Part shown: positions 33,022 through 44,664 of the stretch, one piece after another
How the letters are laid out: each line of letters opens with the position of its first letter
Position numbering within the stretch: position 1 is the stretch's first letter
From: Tanypteryx hageni
Lineage: Eukaryota; Arthropoda; Insecta; Odonata; Petaluridae
NCBI GenBank assembly: GCA_028673005.1
Contig: CM054114.1
Location: 19,458,637 to 19,522,636 of the forward strand
Length of the DNA: 64,000 bases
Reading direction: 5' to 3'
Notes under the pieces: generated by a model
The model's database searches: none
The model's input: the letters and a program-made list of their open reading frames with translations, nothing else
What the model was told of the DNA's origin: nothing
Translations under genes and position numbers: made by a program

Positions 33022-33464
33022 CCTTCCCTCCCTCCTTCCCTCCCTCCTTCCCTCCCTCCTTCCCTCCCTCCTTCCCTCCCTCCTTCCCTCCCTCCTTCCC
33101 TCCCTCCTTCCCTCCCTCCTTCCCTCCCTCCTTCCCTCCCTCCTTCCCTCCCTCCTTCTCTCCCTCCTTCCCTCCCTCCCTCCTTCCCTCCCTCCCTCCT
33201 TCCCTCCCTCCCTCCTTCCCTCCCTCCCTCCCTCCCTCCTTCCCTCCCTCTCTCCTTCCCTCCCTCCCTCCTTCCCTCCCTCCTTCCCTCTCTCCCTCCC
33301 TCTCTCCCTCCCTCTCTCCCTCCCTCTCTCCCTCCCTCTCTCCCTCCCTCTCTCCCTCCCTCTCTCCCTCCCTCCCTCCTTCCCTCTCTCCCTCCCTCCC
33401 TCCTTCCCTCCCTCCTTCCCTCTCTCCCTCCTTCCCTCTCCCCCTCCTTCCCTCCCTCCTTCAG
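33022..33464. repeat. 12-bp pyrimidine microsatellite between two LINEs
   Basis: TTCCCTCCCTCC repeats almost perfectly in 33022-33160. It then degenerates into CCCTCTCT and CCCTCCCTCC variants up to 33464. It starts at the (TATC)n tail of one LINE and ends at the 5' end of the next. The minus-strand Gly/Arg/Glu frame across it is a repeat artefact. Confidence 0.95.
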
Positions 33465-33554
33465 TGATTATGCCTCCAAGGAGACGGACCTCATTAGCTA
33501 AGCGCTTCCTCCCTCCTCCTACCCTCACGCAGCATCTACCATCCTTCGCCCGTC

Positions 33555-34073
33555 ATGGCCACCAAAGCAGCCCTTCTCGAGCATAACACACTGCTTATTG
33601 CTGAGAATAAGTCCATTTCTGACAAATTAGCTGAAGTTTTGTCTAAAATAGATTGTTTCAGCACAGATCTAGCCGAAGCTAAACAATTATCCGGTCCCCA
33701 ACTTTCTGCGAGTTTCACTAAGCTGGAAACGGAATTTAAAAGTTTTCGCAAACAGCTTATGAAGGAGATTTCGTCCATGAAATCTAAAGTCAGCCAGATA
33801 GAGGATCGCATTATAAACGTTGACGAGAGGCTCGACGACCTGGAGAAATACAGCCGCCGAAACTGTCTCCTCATGCATGGGATCCCCGAAGAGGATGGAG
33901 AAAACGGACTGGCAATCGTTGGTGATTTTCTGAAGTCCACCTTAAAAGTAAGTGTCAGTCCGTTCATGATTTTCCGTGCCCACCGTATCGAGAAGAAAAT
34001 TTTTTCCAGACCTCGACCCATGATTTTGAGGTTTCTCATTTATCAAGATAGGGATAACGTATGGCAAAATTAA
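33555..34073 (+). pseudogene. LINE ORF1 (coiled-coil RNA-binding protein), truncated
   Basis: A 172-codon frame starts ATG at 33555. Residues about 5-110 are Lys/Glu/Leu-rich with heptad character (EFKSFRKQLMKEISSMKSKV), predicted coiled coil. They are followed by LEKYSRRNCLLMHGIPEE, the signature entry into the RNA-recognition-like domain of LINE ORF1 proteins, then FRAHRIEKK and RPRPMILRFLIYQDRDNVW. Such proteins trimerise and bind the element RNA. The frame ends at 34073, about where homology to the mariner starts, so the C-terminal end of ORF1 is lost. A small upstream frame from the ATG at 33470 is short and probably leader. Confidence 0.8.
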
Positions 34074-34196
34074 AAATCGCTCGAAGCAAGGTGAAAATGA
34101 TGCTGACAGTGTTTTGTGATCACGAGTGTATCGTTCATCATGAGTTCACACCGCAGGGCCAAACTGTCAACAAGGAGTACTACATTGGGGTTCTCC
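34071..34196 (+). pseudogene. Mariner transposase fragment inside the LINE
   Basis: The frame reads ARSKVKMMLTVFCDHE, CIVHHEFTPQGQTVNKEY and YIGVLRCL. This is the typical central block of mariner transposases: basic stretch, hydrophobic strand ending in the second catalytic Asp (FCD), I-V-H-H-E-F, P-x-G-Q-T-V-N, Y, LxxL. Only about 42 codons remain, with no terminal repeats. It is joined in frame to LINE ORF2 sequence at about 34197. The junctions suggest a mariner insertion followed by a deletion that removed the rest of the transposon together with the LINE endonuclease. Confidence 0.8.
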
Positions 34197-36303
34197 GGTG
34201 CCTTGACTATGATAGTTTAATTGCCGAAGCTGCGTGTCTTCCGTGGCACACCATTGAATATGCTGACGACATAGACGCAAAAGTTGAATCACTTAACACT
34301 TTTCTTTTACATTTACTGATAAATACGCGTCCATCAAAACTACACGTGTCTCTAAACCTCGCGCCCCGTGGATAACGACCGACTTAAAACTATTGATGGC
34401 ACGACGCGATTCAATTTTCCGTCTCTTCAAATCAAATAAATGCCCAAATACGTTCAATGCCTACAAAAGTATTAGAAACAAAACCAAGCAGCAGATTAGA
34501 AATGCCAAAATAAAATTTGCTTATTCTATATCAGGCTCCAATGTAACAACATTCGCCCTATGGAACAACCTGCGAAACTTCGGTATTGGTAAGCACAAGG
34601 ATTCTTCCTTACCACCAAACATATCACTAGATTCCCTTAATAAGAGATGCTCGACTAACCCAACAACAATCGACACCGAACGAAAACGCAAAGTCATTAG
34701 TAGTCTTACGGTAAAAGCGAACGAGTCTTTCGGTTCTCGACAATTCCACTTTAAAGCTGTTTCGCAATTTAACATACTTTCAGTAATACGCAGAATCAAA
34801 ACTAAAGCCCAGGGTGCTGATGGTATTCCTATCATGATCATAAACAAATTAATAGATCTAATACTCCCAGTGCTCACTAACATTTTCAACCACTCCTTAT
34901 TACAGGGAAAATTCCCATCGCAATAGAAACGCTCGTTAGTCCGCCCAATCCCTAAGAAATCTCTCTCCGCAAACAATGACTATCGGCCGATTAGCTTCCT
35001 TCCCACTTTATCAAAAACTCTTGAGCGACTCGCGCATGAACAAGTAACAGATTTTCTCAACGCAAATAATCTACTTGACTCCCACTATCTGCTTTTCGAA
35101 GTCGCATAGCACCATCACCGCGCTAATTGAAATCACCGATGATATACGTAGACACATGAATGACAGAAAACTCACAGTACTAGTGTTGCTTGACTTAGCA
35201 AAGCGTTCGACTCAGTAGACAAAAACATACTCCTAGCAAAACTCCGCTGCATACGATTCTCTTCACCTTCAATAGATTGATTCTCCTCGTACCTTAGCGA
35301 CCGTTTCCAAAAAGTCATCTCCAACGACTCCTCGTCTTCATGGCTCAATGTTATCCAAGGCGTTCCGCAGGTCTCAATTTTAGGTCCCCTACTGTTCTCT
35401 CTATTTATTAATAATTGTTCACAATATTTAACTACGCCAAGCATCATCTGTACGCCGATGATCTCCAAATATACTTAGACACCAAATCAAATAACTTATC
35501 TCTTTCCATTGCCAACATAAATCATGACTTGGCTCAACTCCAAGAATGGAGCTATGATAATCGTCTCAACATAAGCCCTTTGAAATCTCAGGCCATTTTA
35601 ATCGGTTATTCAAAACTACTGGCTTCTATAAACCTTGCGGAATCAGTTCCACTGTCTTTAAATGACTCAGTTATTCCCTATTGCAAAATCATAAAAAATC
35701 TCGGTATTCTAATTAATGAAACGCTTACCTGGAATAATCACGTAATAAAAGTCTGTAAGACGGTAAACTCTTCCTTACACACTCTAAAGCCTCTCACTAA
35801 CATTCTTCCCTCTTCACTAAAAATACAACTAGTGACCTCTCTAATTCTTCCTCACTTCGACTATTGTGACACTGCATACCAGGACTTATCAAAGGAACTC
35901 GCCATTAAGCTACAACGTTCTCATAACGACTGCATCAGATTCATCTTTAATCTTAAAAAATCTGACCATGTCTCAGAATAATTCCGTCGACTCTCCTCGC
36001 TAAAACTCGAATCCAGAAGAAACCTTCACCTCCTCTCCCTATTGTATCAAGTTCCTAATAATCACATTCCCTGTTATCTTTCTTCTCAGTTCGCCGCTAT
36101 TAATACAGTTCACCAATACAATACCAGAGGATGCGATAAATTACTAACTCCACTTCATAGAACAGAAGTTTACAACAAATCCTTTACCGTCACTGCTTGC
36201 AAACTCTGAAATAGCCTTCCAACTTTGATAAAAAACTCTCTAACTCTGGGCACTTTTAAGCACTTGTATTACAAGTATCTCCTCTCACTCTCCATGCATT
36301 GAA
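34197..36303 (+). pseudogene. LINE ORF2 lacking endonuclease, broken reverse transcriptase
   Basis: From 34197 a linker (LPWHTIEYADDIDAKVESL) leads, after a frameshift near 34345, into RAPWITTDLKLLMARRDSIF. The reverse transcriptase follows: QGADGIPIMIINKLIDLI, a stop at 34924, then NDYRPISFLPTLSK and ERLAHEQVTDFLNANNLLD. There is a one-base loss near 35200 (LDLAK then AFDSV, the catalytic motif A) and a damaged QGVPQ region near 35360. An intact block from 35415 holds KHHLYADDLQIY and NISPLKSQAILIGYSK. Further stops fall at 35981 and 36210. The protein order matches the C-terminal copy at 31241-32116. At least five lesions make it nonfunctional. Confidence 0.88.
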
Positions 36304-36843
36304 CCACTCCCTATCTTCTCTTTCAGTTTGTTAGAAGGATGTGCTTATTAAGCATAAACTCATAATTTTATTTTACATTATTTTCCTGTATCATAATTAC
36401 GTTGTAATCTCCCAGGCATATCTTACCCTGCAATCCCAATTTCCCTCTCACCCCTTCCCTTGTATGGATATTAATGTATGTATTTATAAATGATTTTTTT
36501 TTCTCTTTCTCTGCACTATTTAGAAATTTTTCGCGGTTTTTTACACCTCTCTTCTCTTCGTAGGTGTTTTCCGCAGTGGGAAATTTTTTCTGCGTTAAAA
36601 TATAACTGATACACTTTTTTCGACCCACAAAACTAACAATATTCTTTGGTAATACTCTGTCATCTATTAACAATATATAATTAACATGTAATTTGTATAT
36701 ACTTTACTGTAATTTTTATTTAATTTAATTTCTTTTATAAGGTAAATATTGTAACTACTTATATGACGAAAGGATTAAATGTAAGAAGGGACTATATAGT
36801 CTCAATTTCGCCCTAAATATAGTCGCTTGTCTGTCTGTCTGTC

Positions 36844-37207
36844 CCTCCCTCCCTCCTTCGTCCCTCATTCCTTTCCTCCCTCTCTCCTAGCATACCCTCC
36901 TCCCCCTATTTCTCTCTTCTCTATTTATCCATACATCTTTCTCCATCTCTTTCTCCCTCCCTATCTCCTCCACATTCTCCCCATCCCTTTTATCCCTATT
37001 TTCTTTCTCCGTATTCCCTTTATCCCCCTCATTCTTCCATTCCCTTTTTCCATTCTTTTTACCTTCCTTCCTCCCTCTCTCCTCTCACACCCTCCCCCAC
37101 TTATTTCTTACTTCTCTATTTATCCCTACATCCTCCTGCATATCTTTCTCCCATACTCTTTCTCCATTCCCCTACTTCCATTTCTCTTTCTCCTTTCCTC
37201 TCCCTCC
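36844..37207. repeat. Pyrimidine tract between LINE tails
   Basis: CCCTCCCTCC and ATTTCTCTCTTCTCTATTTATCC-like blocks lie here. An approximately 200-bp segment is duplicated: 36880-36990 and 37070-37170 share CTCCCTCTCTCC, CCTCC.CC and CTTCTCTATTTATCC.TACATC. It lies directly 3' of the (TGTC)n LINE tail. Confidence 0.8.
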
Positions 37208-37274
37208 TCGGGTTAGGTGGAAGATGGAACTTCTTAGTCTCAATCTCGTCCCAAATAAATCAATCAATCCATCC
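37208..37274 (+). mobile_element. LINE 3' tail, (CAAT)n ending
   Basis: GGGTTAGGTGGAAGATGGAA, TTAGTCTCAATCTCGTCCC and AAATAAATCAATCAATCC match the tail at 17958-18035, with a different terminal simple repeat. Pyrimidine tracts lie on both sides. Confidence 0.75.
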
Positions 37275-37580
37275 TCTTTTCTTTCACCCTATAGTATATA
37301 TCCCCTCTTTCTACCGCTCTCTTTTACCTCTCCCTCCTCTCTTTTCCCTCTCCACCTCCATCATCTCTCTCGCCCTTCACTCTTCCTCTCTTTTCCATCT
37401 TCCTATCTCCTCTATTTCTCCGCCTGCGTTTTCCTACATTTTTCTCCCTTCTTTTTGTTACTCTCTTTCCCTCCCTCTCTTTTCCCCCTCTCACCCATAC
37501 ATGCATGCATCCCGTATTATTCATTCCCCCGCATCTCATTTGCTCTCTCCCTCGTTCTATCCCCATTCTTTTTTGGTAGT
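37275..37580. repeat. Pyrimidine-rich tract
   Basis: C/T-rich DNA follows the LINE tail. The open frames across it are low complexity. Confidence 0.7.
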
Positions 37581-40500
37581 GCTTCCCCCTCCTCGCAGCA
37601 AAAAAACAATGCTGGTGATGACATCCACGCGGGATTTCTTGACGTCACCTCTCATTGATAAAGTTTCCTCCTTCAGCGTTTATTTTTTTCTCCGTTTGAG
37701 ACAAAAATGACACAATTCTTTTCATCGGGAGTTCATCATTCACGGAGAAAGATTCATTACTCTATTTTATAAACAACCAAGTTCACGCAGAAACTATAAA
37801 AAAAACTGCCCTCTCCATTCAATTTTCCTCCTTATTCCCGCTCACCTCCCTAACCCCCTGGATGGTCAGGATGCACGCCGAGATCGCAATGAATGGAGGA
37901 AAGTTTGGCCAGTGTACATATAAATTTCCCATCAACTCTCTCCTTTTTAGCGTTGTCTCATCAGGGTCGCTAGGGAAAACCAAGGCTAAAAAACACACCC
38001 AGACACACTAGCGGTGAAAGTGATGGCGTGGGCATAAAAAAGGAACCTCTCGCAAAAACAGACACGCGCGCACAAGGGGTAATCTTGATGGCGTTTCTTT
38101 AAGAGTACCTCTGGAAGTAAGGCAAGATGAAGGATCTATATGTATAAGGAAAATCCCGGGAAAATCTTTTCCTCTTTTTTCTCCAATCCACTTCCACCCT
38201 CTCTCCTTGTCGACACGTGGGCTCTCTCTTCGGCGAGAGAGAGAGAAGATAGCGAGCCCTCGAGGCGAACGAGGCCACCACAGTGGGGCCAACCTTAGAG
38301 AGATAAAGGCCACTCGAATCCACTTCATTTCTCTATTAAAATCTTGCCTTAAAACCGATTCTGTTGCTGTGCGAAGGTAAGGATCCGGAACGCGGAACTT
38401 TACATCGCCCAACTGCGTTTCCAAGGTTACGGTTAAAACAATTTGAGATTCGAGTCGAGCCATGTCAAAAATAAATGGTTTATTGAGGTGTCAAACACTT
38501 TTCATAATCATTATTTCGTGAAATATACGTATCGTAGTAGTGGAAAATGATAAAACAGAAAATTTTCCGAAATGATGACGAAATTAGTAATTATAAATTT
38601 ACTGATAAATAGAAAAGGAGACTAGGACGAGTAAGGCTTTGAATTGGAGATCCAACTCCCAACCGTAAAAAGAAAGGAATTTAGCGACGAAGAACGAAAT
38701 CTATTTGTTAAAATTAATTAGCTTGCTCATAAAGTTAGCTCTCTCTCGTGCACTTTTCGAATTGGAATCTAAAGAACCCCGTTCACTTCTATATCTTGTC
38801 TATTATATTAATTATAATCTCAAAGAGTCTAGCTAGTTTAAAAAAGTGATAAACACTTGAGGAAGCATTTTATGAAATATTATAGCAAACGGCAAACCTG
38901 TTACACCCCCACCACCTCACATCGACTTTCTCTAAACAAAATATTGACATATAACAGGGAGACATACCGTATGTTACCATAGTCAGCGAAGCTGAGAATA
39001 TTTTTTCCGCGTTCATAAACTGGAGAATTAGTCTACTACGACAGTTCTGTTGTTATAAATGATCCTCCCGGCAACTGAAAGACCCGGGTTAGATTTCTGC
39101 TCAAAGCAGAATATTTCCCGTTTCAACAAAATTCCCAACTTGATGCCTATTTGCATAAGTACGATCTTAAGACCGCTTTACTCCTTCAAGTTCAAAATTT
39201 TATTTTTTCATTCCCAATATCTCAGAATAAATTTTTATCTTTTAGTTGTTACATTGATACGGAAACAAAGTTTTTACAAAGATGAATGCGGACAAAGTAA
39301 AAAAGAATATTAAGGCATAAACTAAATGATGACTTATTTTATCAATTTATACATCTGTTTATTTCATTTCTGCACGAATGCCAATTTCTGAAAATGTTAC
39401 ATTTTAGACAAAAATGTTTATTATGATTTTTTATCAGTTATAACTAATTTCTGTAAACAGAGCCTTGAAATTACAACAATCGGCCGAATAAAAGCAGACG
39501 ATTATTCTTCAACACGTGAAAATATCGTGCCAGGGATTAAATTTGGATCCGAGTATATAAGATGACCATGGTTGCACCCCTCAATGTGAGTAGTTGTTAG
39601 ATGTTATTATTTTGTTCTTAAAAGGAACGTGCAATCATTTTCTATTCATTAATCGTCTATGCCGGAATTAGCATCTGTTTTACTTTGAACCGTTACGACA
39701 CATTATTTTCGTTATTCAAGACTTCCATTTTATGGCTAGTTTTTTTAAACAATTAATAATAATTTTCCTTCCCAAAACAAGTACGAAAATTTATGGGATA
39801 AATTCGAGCTAATATGCCAATTTTTTCAAAATTATCGCCTTGGGTGGAGACTTCAAACTTTGTTTTTAACAAAATTTCCACCAGGCATTCTGGTAACATA
39901 GCGCGGACAGGAACTAGTTCCAGGCAAATCAGATACGAAACCGCCATTCCATGGTCTGGGGAGGCTGTTTTATTTGATCGAAACCATGAGGGTGAGTTAT
40001 ATCCGAGGGATTGAGCACATATGCCCCTTGGCCATCCAAGCAACCCTCCGCAGAAGCGAATGAGATGAGAGAGGGGGAGGGGGGGTTTGGAGGGAGATAT
40101 AAAAAAATGTGTCAGCCTAACAAAATGTCAAGGTTCACCGTAAAAATTCACGGAATTTGTATCCCGGAAATTTACGCATCGCCTACATATTAAAACTAGG
40201 AAAAAAGAACAATGCCTTCCGAAGAAATGAGTTTCGGAGGGCAAAATTTTCATCGAATTCAACTCGTGTGTCTCGGAGATCGTTAACCTCGCTCTGTCAA
40301 ACACTACATCATTGAGATAGAGGTTGCTGGACGAGTTAAAGACGGAAAGTTTCGTATATCGCTGGTGGACAGCGTTCAAACAATGCTCGCGAAGCATACT
40401 TTAATCTTCCTACGCTGAATATTGTATTAAATGTCTTCGGAAATTGTTGATGAGGTATTAGAAAGAGAAAAGTATTAGCGCGCGTAATTGACATCGAACT

Positions 40501-41355
40501 ATATCGATTTTGTTTTGACTATTAATTGACTCAGAAATAGCACTTAACGTCCTTTCACAATGAGAATTTTAACCATAACAAAGACGAGCACGCACGGCCA
40601 TGCCCTAGGCGGTATTCGAATTAAGGACCTCCACTATTGGGAACCACATACGCCAAGCAACCCTCCAATAATGGCGGCTATTTGATATTGTTAATTTGCT
40701 GCTATAGCATATTGACTGAGATATTGATTTCGAAATTATTATATAATAACCGAGTATATCAAACAAAAAAAATGACTCAAAAAATTTCAGATGATAAGAC
40801 CACGAGATCACGTTTGACTTTTAATAGTTGCTAAACTGTGTTAAAAGCTTTTGAAATATAAAAAAAACTAAACAACACGATTTTATCGTTTCAAATTATC
40901 TTCACCTCGGCATATTTAGAGAGAATTAAATAATACCTAAACTTACCGAATTAAATCAAAATGCCACACTACTCCTTAAAAGACGGAGCCCAGATCCACT
41001 CGAGATGAGATTTACACTCACCAACCGACACGTCAATCATAATGCAAAACGGCAATAATAAACACCGCGCGGGGGCCAATGGAAAAGACTTACGAAACAT
41101 ATCCGATAAGTCAAGACATTCGCGTAGGAGTGGACGGAGAATTAAGATCCACTACAAACAACTCCGGGTCAATAATGATTCACATCATGACGGAAGCTCA
41201 GAGGGAGATGCTCCCTCTTTCCAAAGCGCCCCCTTTAAGAAACGAATCCCTACTTCTCTCTCTGCTCCATCCTTCTGCTCTATAGTAGAAGCAAGAGTCG
41301 AGAGATCCGTGGATTCGCTTCTCATTTATTTTCCATCCTCTAAAGCGAAATGGTG
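37581..41355. other. No gene recognised
   Basis: Mostly AT-rich DNA. The 151-codon minus-strand frame at 38008-38463 shows no family signature and ends in a composition-biased stretch, so I do not call it. No transposon ends were found. Confidence 0.5.
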
Positions 41356-41515
41356 ATGAATCACGTCAAGAGAGAATGAGAGGCAAGGAGAGTGGGCGAT
41401 AAGGAGGATGGAAGGAGCTGAGAGATAGACGGAGGAATATAAATGGAGAGAGGGATGGGAGTGAGGGAGAGAGAGGAGGGATTAAAGGAGAGAGGGAGAG
41501 AAGGGAGGTTGCGAT
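41356..41515. repeat. Purine-rich tract
   Basis: GAGAGAATGAGAGG, GGGAGAGAAGGG and similar runs on the plus strand. Unlike 4985-5123, I found no inverted LINE tail beside it. Confidence 0.75.
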
Positions 41516-41855
41516 ACAGGGATTTTGCAAGAGAGAAAAGCAGGAAATCTTGGTCTCTGGATGATGTTCGCATTACATCTTCTTCTAAGGGTAAGCGACC
41601 GAAATATGTCAAATTGCAGGAGAATGGTGATTGGCCCATTAATCCGGCCTTACAAAAATGGTTCATTGAAGGAAATAGGATCGTATATTGTGGGATTAAG
41701 ATAGAAAACAATGTTAGCATATCTATCCTCGGGGAATATAGATATTTTCTATGTAAAGAATCTTGAAACAAGCAACGTAAAATAGATATTTAAAAGTTCT
41801 TTGACCGGGTTACAAAAAATTATCTCGTCAGTCCACCGAACTCGTCCTGAAGACA

Positions 41856-42941
41856 GTGGCGGATCCTAGGGGGAGGGGAGGGGGGGGGGGGTCGCCTTCC
41901 CCTTGGACGATCGCATTGCCCTCCACTGGATGCATTCTTAAATTCATTCCGCGCAACATTTATTGTTTCTACACCGAAGATTAACCCGTAAACACAGGGT
42001 GAGAAATTGACGCGCAAACACAGGGTCAGAAATTGACGCTCAAACACAGCCATGCGGTCTCTCAGACCCCACGCCAAAAATAAATAATTATGTGAGAAAA
42101 AAAACTGTATAAAGTTTTCTTATGTATATATTTGAAACAGGCTCTTGGCGAACAAACACAAAATTTGAGCTCTTAGTATGCTATATATTCTTCGTAAATA
42201 TAAAAATGAATATTTTTTAACACAAAAAAGTAAGGCTCTTAATTTTTGATAGGTTAATTTTTTAATTCCATGCAGAAACTTAAGTATTTGCTTCAGTCTT
42301 TTACAGAGGGTTTGTTTAAGCACATGATTATAAAAAAAATTATAAAAAAGAAAAACTTGAAAAAATGAGGACCCTAATCTTCGTAACTCCGGCGCATGCT
42401 TCTCAAGCGGGTGCTGAACATTTCAAACCTATTTTGCTGCTACAAATAAAACATTGGAAGGCAGTTTTTGTTTTCTCTTCCGGACGTGCGACGGTCCAGG
42501 ACGGTTTAACTGCGACATATCTTCAGAAATTTCCGAAACCGTGAAAAAGAACTCCCGAAAAAATTGCGCGGACACAGGCATGCGGTCTCTCAGACCGGCA
42601 ACGAAACTAAACACGCTCTAGTACGCATAGGTCCATTGCTAGTAAGCAACTGTCATACAGTAAACAAAGCCACCTGAAGTATACAAAGGTAAACAAAATC
42701 TCAAAGGAGTAGATGATTCACGAACCCTAAATGAGACTATTGCAATTTTTCGTGCGGTCTGAGGGACCGAAGCCTGTGGTTACGGGTTGTCTGTATGGCA
42801 AGGGAAAGAAAGATTCTAATGAGGATAGGGATTTTCAAAATCTATGGTCGTCGGCTGAGGCGGAATCAAAGGGGGAAGGGGCATTTGGAGCGATCGCCCC
42901 CTCCTCAATTGGGAAGTTTTTGGATCCTCCCCTTGCCTGAC
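41856..42941. mobile_element. Possible DNA transposon remnant
   Basis: The left edge CAGTGGCGGATCCTAGGGGG, with a G-run and TCGCC, is mirrored by GCGATCGCCCCCTCCTCA, TTTTGGATCCTCCCCTTGCC at 42890-42939. CAGTGGCGGATC with G-runs is a common hAT-like terminal motif. I see no matching target duplication and no transposase. The interior contains repeated palindromic GCGGTCTCTCAGACC motifs at about 42054 and 42581. The call is tentative. Confidence 0.3.
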
Positions 42942-43072
42942 GACTATCTAATCGTTAGCTTGTGTACAAACGTATTAATTTCGTCGCCTCCTCCTCCCTT
43001 GGGAAGTTTCTGGATCCTCCCCTGCCTTACGACTATCTAATCGTTAGCTTGTGAGCAAACGTCTTAATTTTG
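42893..43072. repeat. Two-unit tandem duplication, about 90 bp
   Basis: GGGAAGTTTTTGGATCCTCC at 42911 and GGGAAGTTTCTGGATCCTCC at 43001 are 90 bp apart. Both are followed by GACTATCTAATCGTTAGCTT and AAACGT.TTAATTT. The units differ at a modest number of positions. Confidence 0.85.
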
Positions 43073-44242
43073 TTACGTAAAGAAGCAAAAATACCTTGTA
43101 GAAAGAAAACCGGCGTGACTATAAACTCATCTGCACCAGCTACGGATATTTGTCAGTCACAATGTGTGGCCTAGCTGCTACATTGTTGTCAAAGGATTAA
43201 TTAGCAATAATATATGTGCCGTCTGTTCATTACTTCGATATTTCACGCTTGACATTAAAAGAAAACATGATCAGTCGTGGCTATCTTCCTTTTTGTCCAA
43301 AATTGCCACATCATCAGCCAAGCCTTGTTTTATTCATTACGAGTAAACTTTCTCACAAGGCATCCGAAGAGTTCCAGGCTTATTTATGCTTGAAGGCATT
43401 TTAAATGTTGAAGAAACGAAGAAAACTTAAACCATAAGTAATTATATCTAGACAGATTTCAAACAAGATATATTTAACTTAGCCTCGACATCCACGGGCA
43501 ACGGATTTTTTATTATGTTATTAGAAAGCATATTTCGTACGTCTCCGTAATTTTTTAATGCTATCGCGATTCAAATAAAATACTCTTCGAATTTTTCGTA
43601 AATCTATGATTCGCGTTTTGTATCAAGATAACTCGTAATTATCCTCGGGTATTTTTATAGTCTTTAGGCGATAAAACAGCTCATTTTGGGACTAATGTGA
43701 CTATAGCTACATTTCGTTTTGAAATATTGCTGCAACATCCTCACACCTGAGTGAGGTTTGTTTCAAAGTTATTTGTTCCGTTAGCTTATTTCTTATGTAA
43801 AAATAGAGCCGCAGTTTAGCATGGTCATAAGTACTGTTGGGATCAAGTTTTTAAAATGTTTGTTGAGTAATGATACAATGTCCATCTATACAATTGATTC
43901 AAATATTACATTACGTCAAAAAACGAACATGGTTTACGAAAGTAGATATTCTTTGCAGTCTCTTTTTATTAATACTTTTTAAAACTGAATCAACAGTGAA
44001 TTAAATAAGTAAATATATATATGTAAAATAAGTTGCTGAATGAATAAAGGTGTGAGTGACTATTTAAGATGAATTGCATAAAAAACACAACCAGAGAAAA
44101 TTTTGTGTTGCTGCGATTTCTACGAATTTTTTGGTTTAAGTTTTACTAAAATTTTAGAAGCACAATGACAGTATGACTAATTTGAATAAAAATGTGTACA
44201 TTTTAAAGCTAAAATAAACAATTAGCAGATTTGCCCATTGAT
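43073..44242. other. No gene recognised
   Basis: AT-rich DNA with short frames only and no element ends. Confidence 0.5.
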
Positions 44243-44664
44243 ATGGAGAAAAATCAACTAACATTTGAAGAAAGGAAGTGCAAGCTAAAATGATACTGAA
44301 AGTATGAAAAAGTTAAAGAGGTTCTGCGTGTATGGTAATGTTAATAAAGGACATAAAGTTCAAACCTTTCATACCTCGGCTATTTCACGCGACTCAGGAA
44401 GATGATCCTGATCGACTAATACAATTTTGTGAGTGGTACTTTCAGAAGAACGGTGAAGCTGGTGATTTTGAGGATGTAATCGTATGTTCAGACGAAGCCA
44501 CGTTCAATTTAAATGGTCATTTGAGTTGTTACAACTGTGTTTACTGGGCTAGTGACAATCCACACCTCACTTTAAAGAAAGACGTTAACCTGCCAGGGAT
44601 TAATGTGTTTGGTACTCTTCTCTCCTGGGATAATAGGACAAACGCAAAATTCGAAGAAAAATGA
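44243..44664 (+). pseudogene. Decayed DDE transposase with HTH remnant
   Basis: The ATG at 44243 opens MEKNQLTFEERKCKLK, like the start of the helix-turn-helix (DUF4817-type) region found in many insect Tc1/mariner-like transposases (LTxEERxxIVKxY). Two stops follow. From 44360 the frame reads FKPFIPRLFHATQEDDPDRL, IQFCEWYFQKN, then VIVCSDEATFNLNGHLSCYN, CVYWASDNPHLTL and NLPGINVFGTLLSW, ending at TGA 44664. SDEATF carries the first catalytic Asp, and C-x-Y-W-x-x-x-N-P-H is the family signature. Most of the linker between HTH and DDE and everything after the first catalytic block are missing. It cannot be active. Confidence 0.75.

Larger units (their letters stand above)
31241..33022 (+). mobile_element. 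5'-truncated CR1/L2-like LINE inside microsatellite
   Basis: The element begins in mid-ORF2 just before the YADD motif, continues through the ORF2 stop at 32116, and has a 0.9-kb AT-rich 3' UTR ending GACGAAGGGTTAAATGTAAG, AATAAAGACGATTATC and (TATC)n. Both flanks are the same kind of TTCCCTCCCTCC tract (30809-31240 and 33022-33464), so the copy appears to have landed inside a pyrimidine microsatellite. The 3' UTR contains CACACCCCCCTTCTCAGTGG and CCTGCGTGGG blocks shared with the copy at 13889-14475. Confidence 0.88.
33465..36843 (+). mobile_element. LINE copy with ORF1 and ORF2, internally deleted
   Basis: This copy keeps its 5' region: a very short leader after the microsatellite, ORF1 at 33555, and ORF2 sequence from about 34197 to 36303. 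A 3' UTR ends GACGAAAGGATTAAATGTAA, ATAGTCTCAATTTCGCCC and then (TGTC)n at 36829-36843. ORF2 lacks the whole apurinic-type endonuclease expected in CR1/Jockey-group LINEs. At the break lies a mariner fragment (34071-34196). The copy is dead, with several stops and frameshifts. It is flanked by pyrimidine repeats on both sides (33022-33464 and 36844-37200). Confidence 0.88.

Noticed and set aside
33010..33528. 172-codon minus-strand Gly/Arg/Glu-rich frame
   Set aside because: It is the reverse strand of the TTCCCTCCCTCC microsatellite.
38008..38463. 151-codon minus-strand open frame
   Set aside because: There is no recognisable domain, an alternative frame is also open over much of it, and no splice or promoter evidence is seen.
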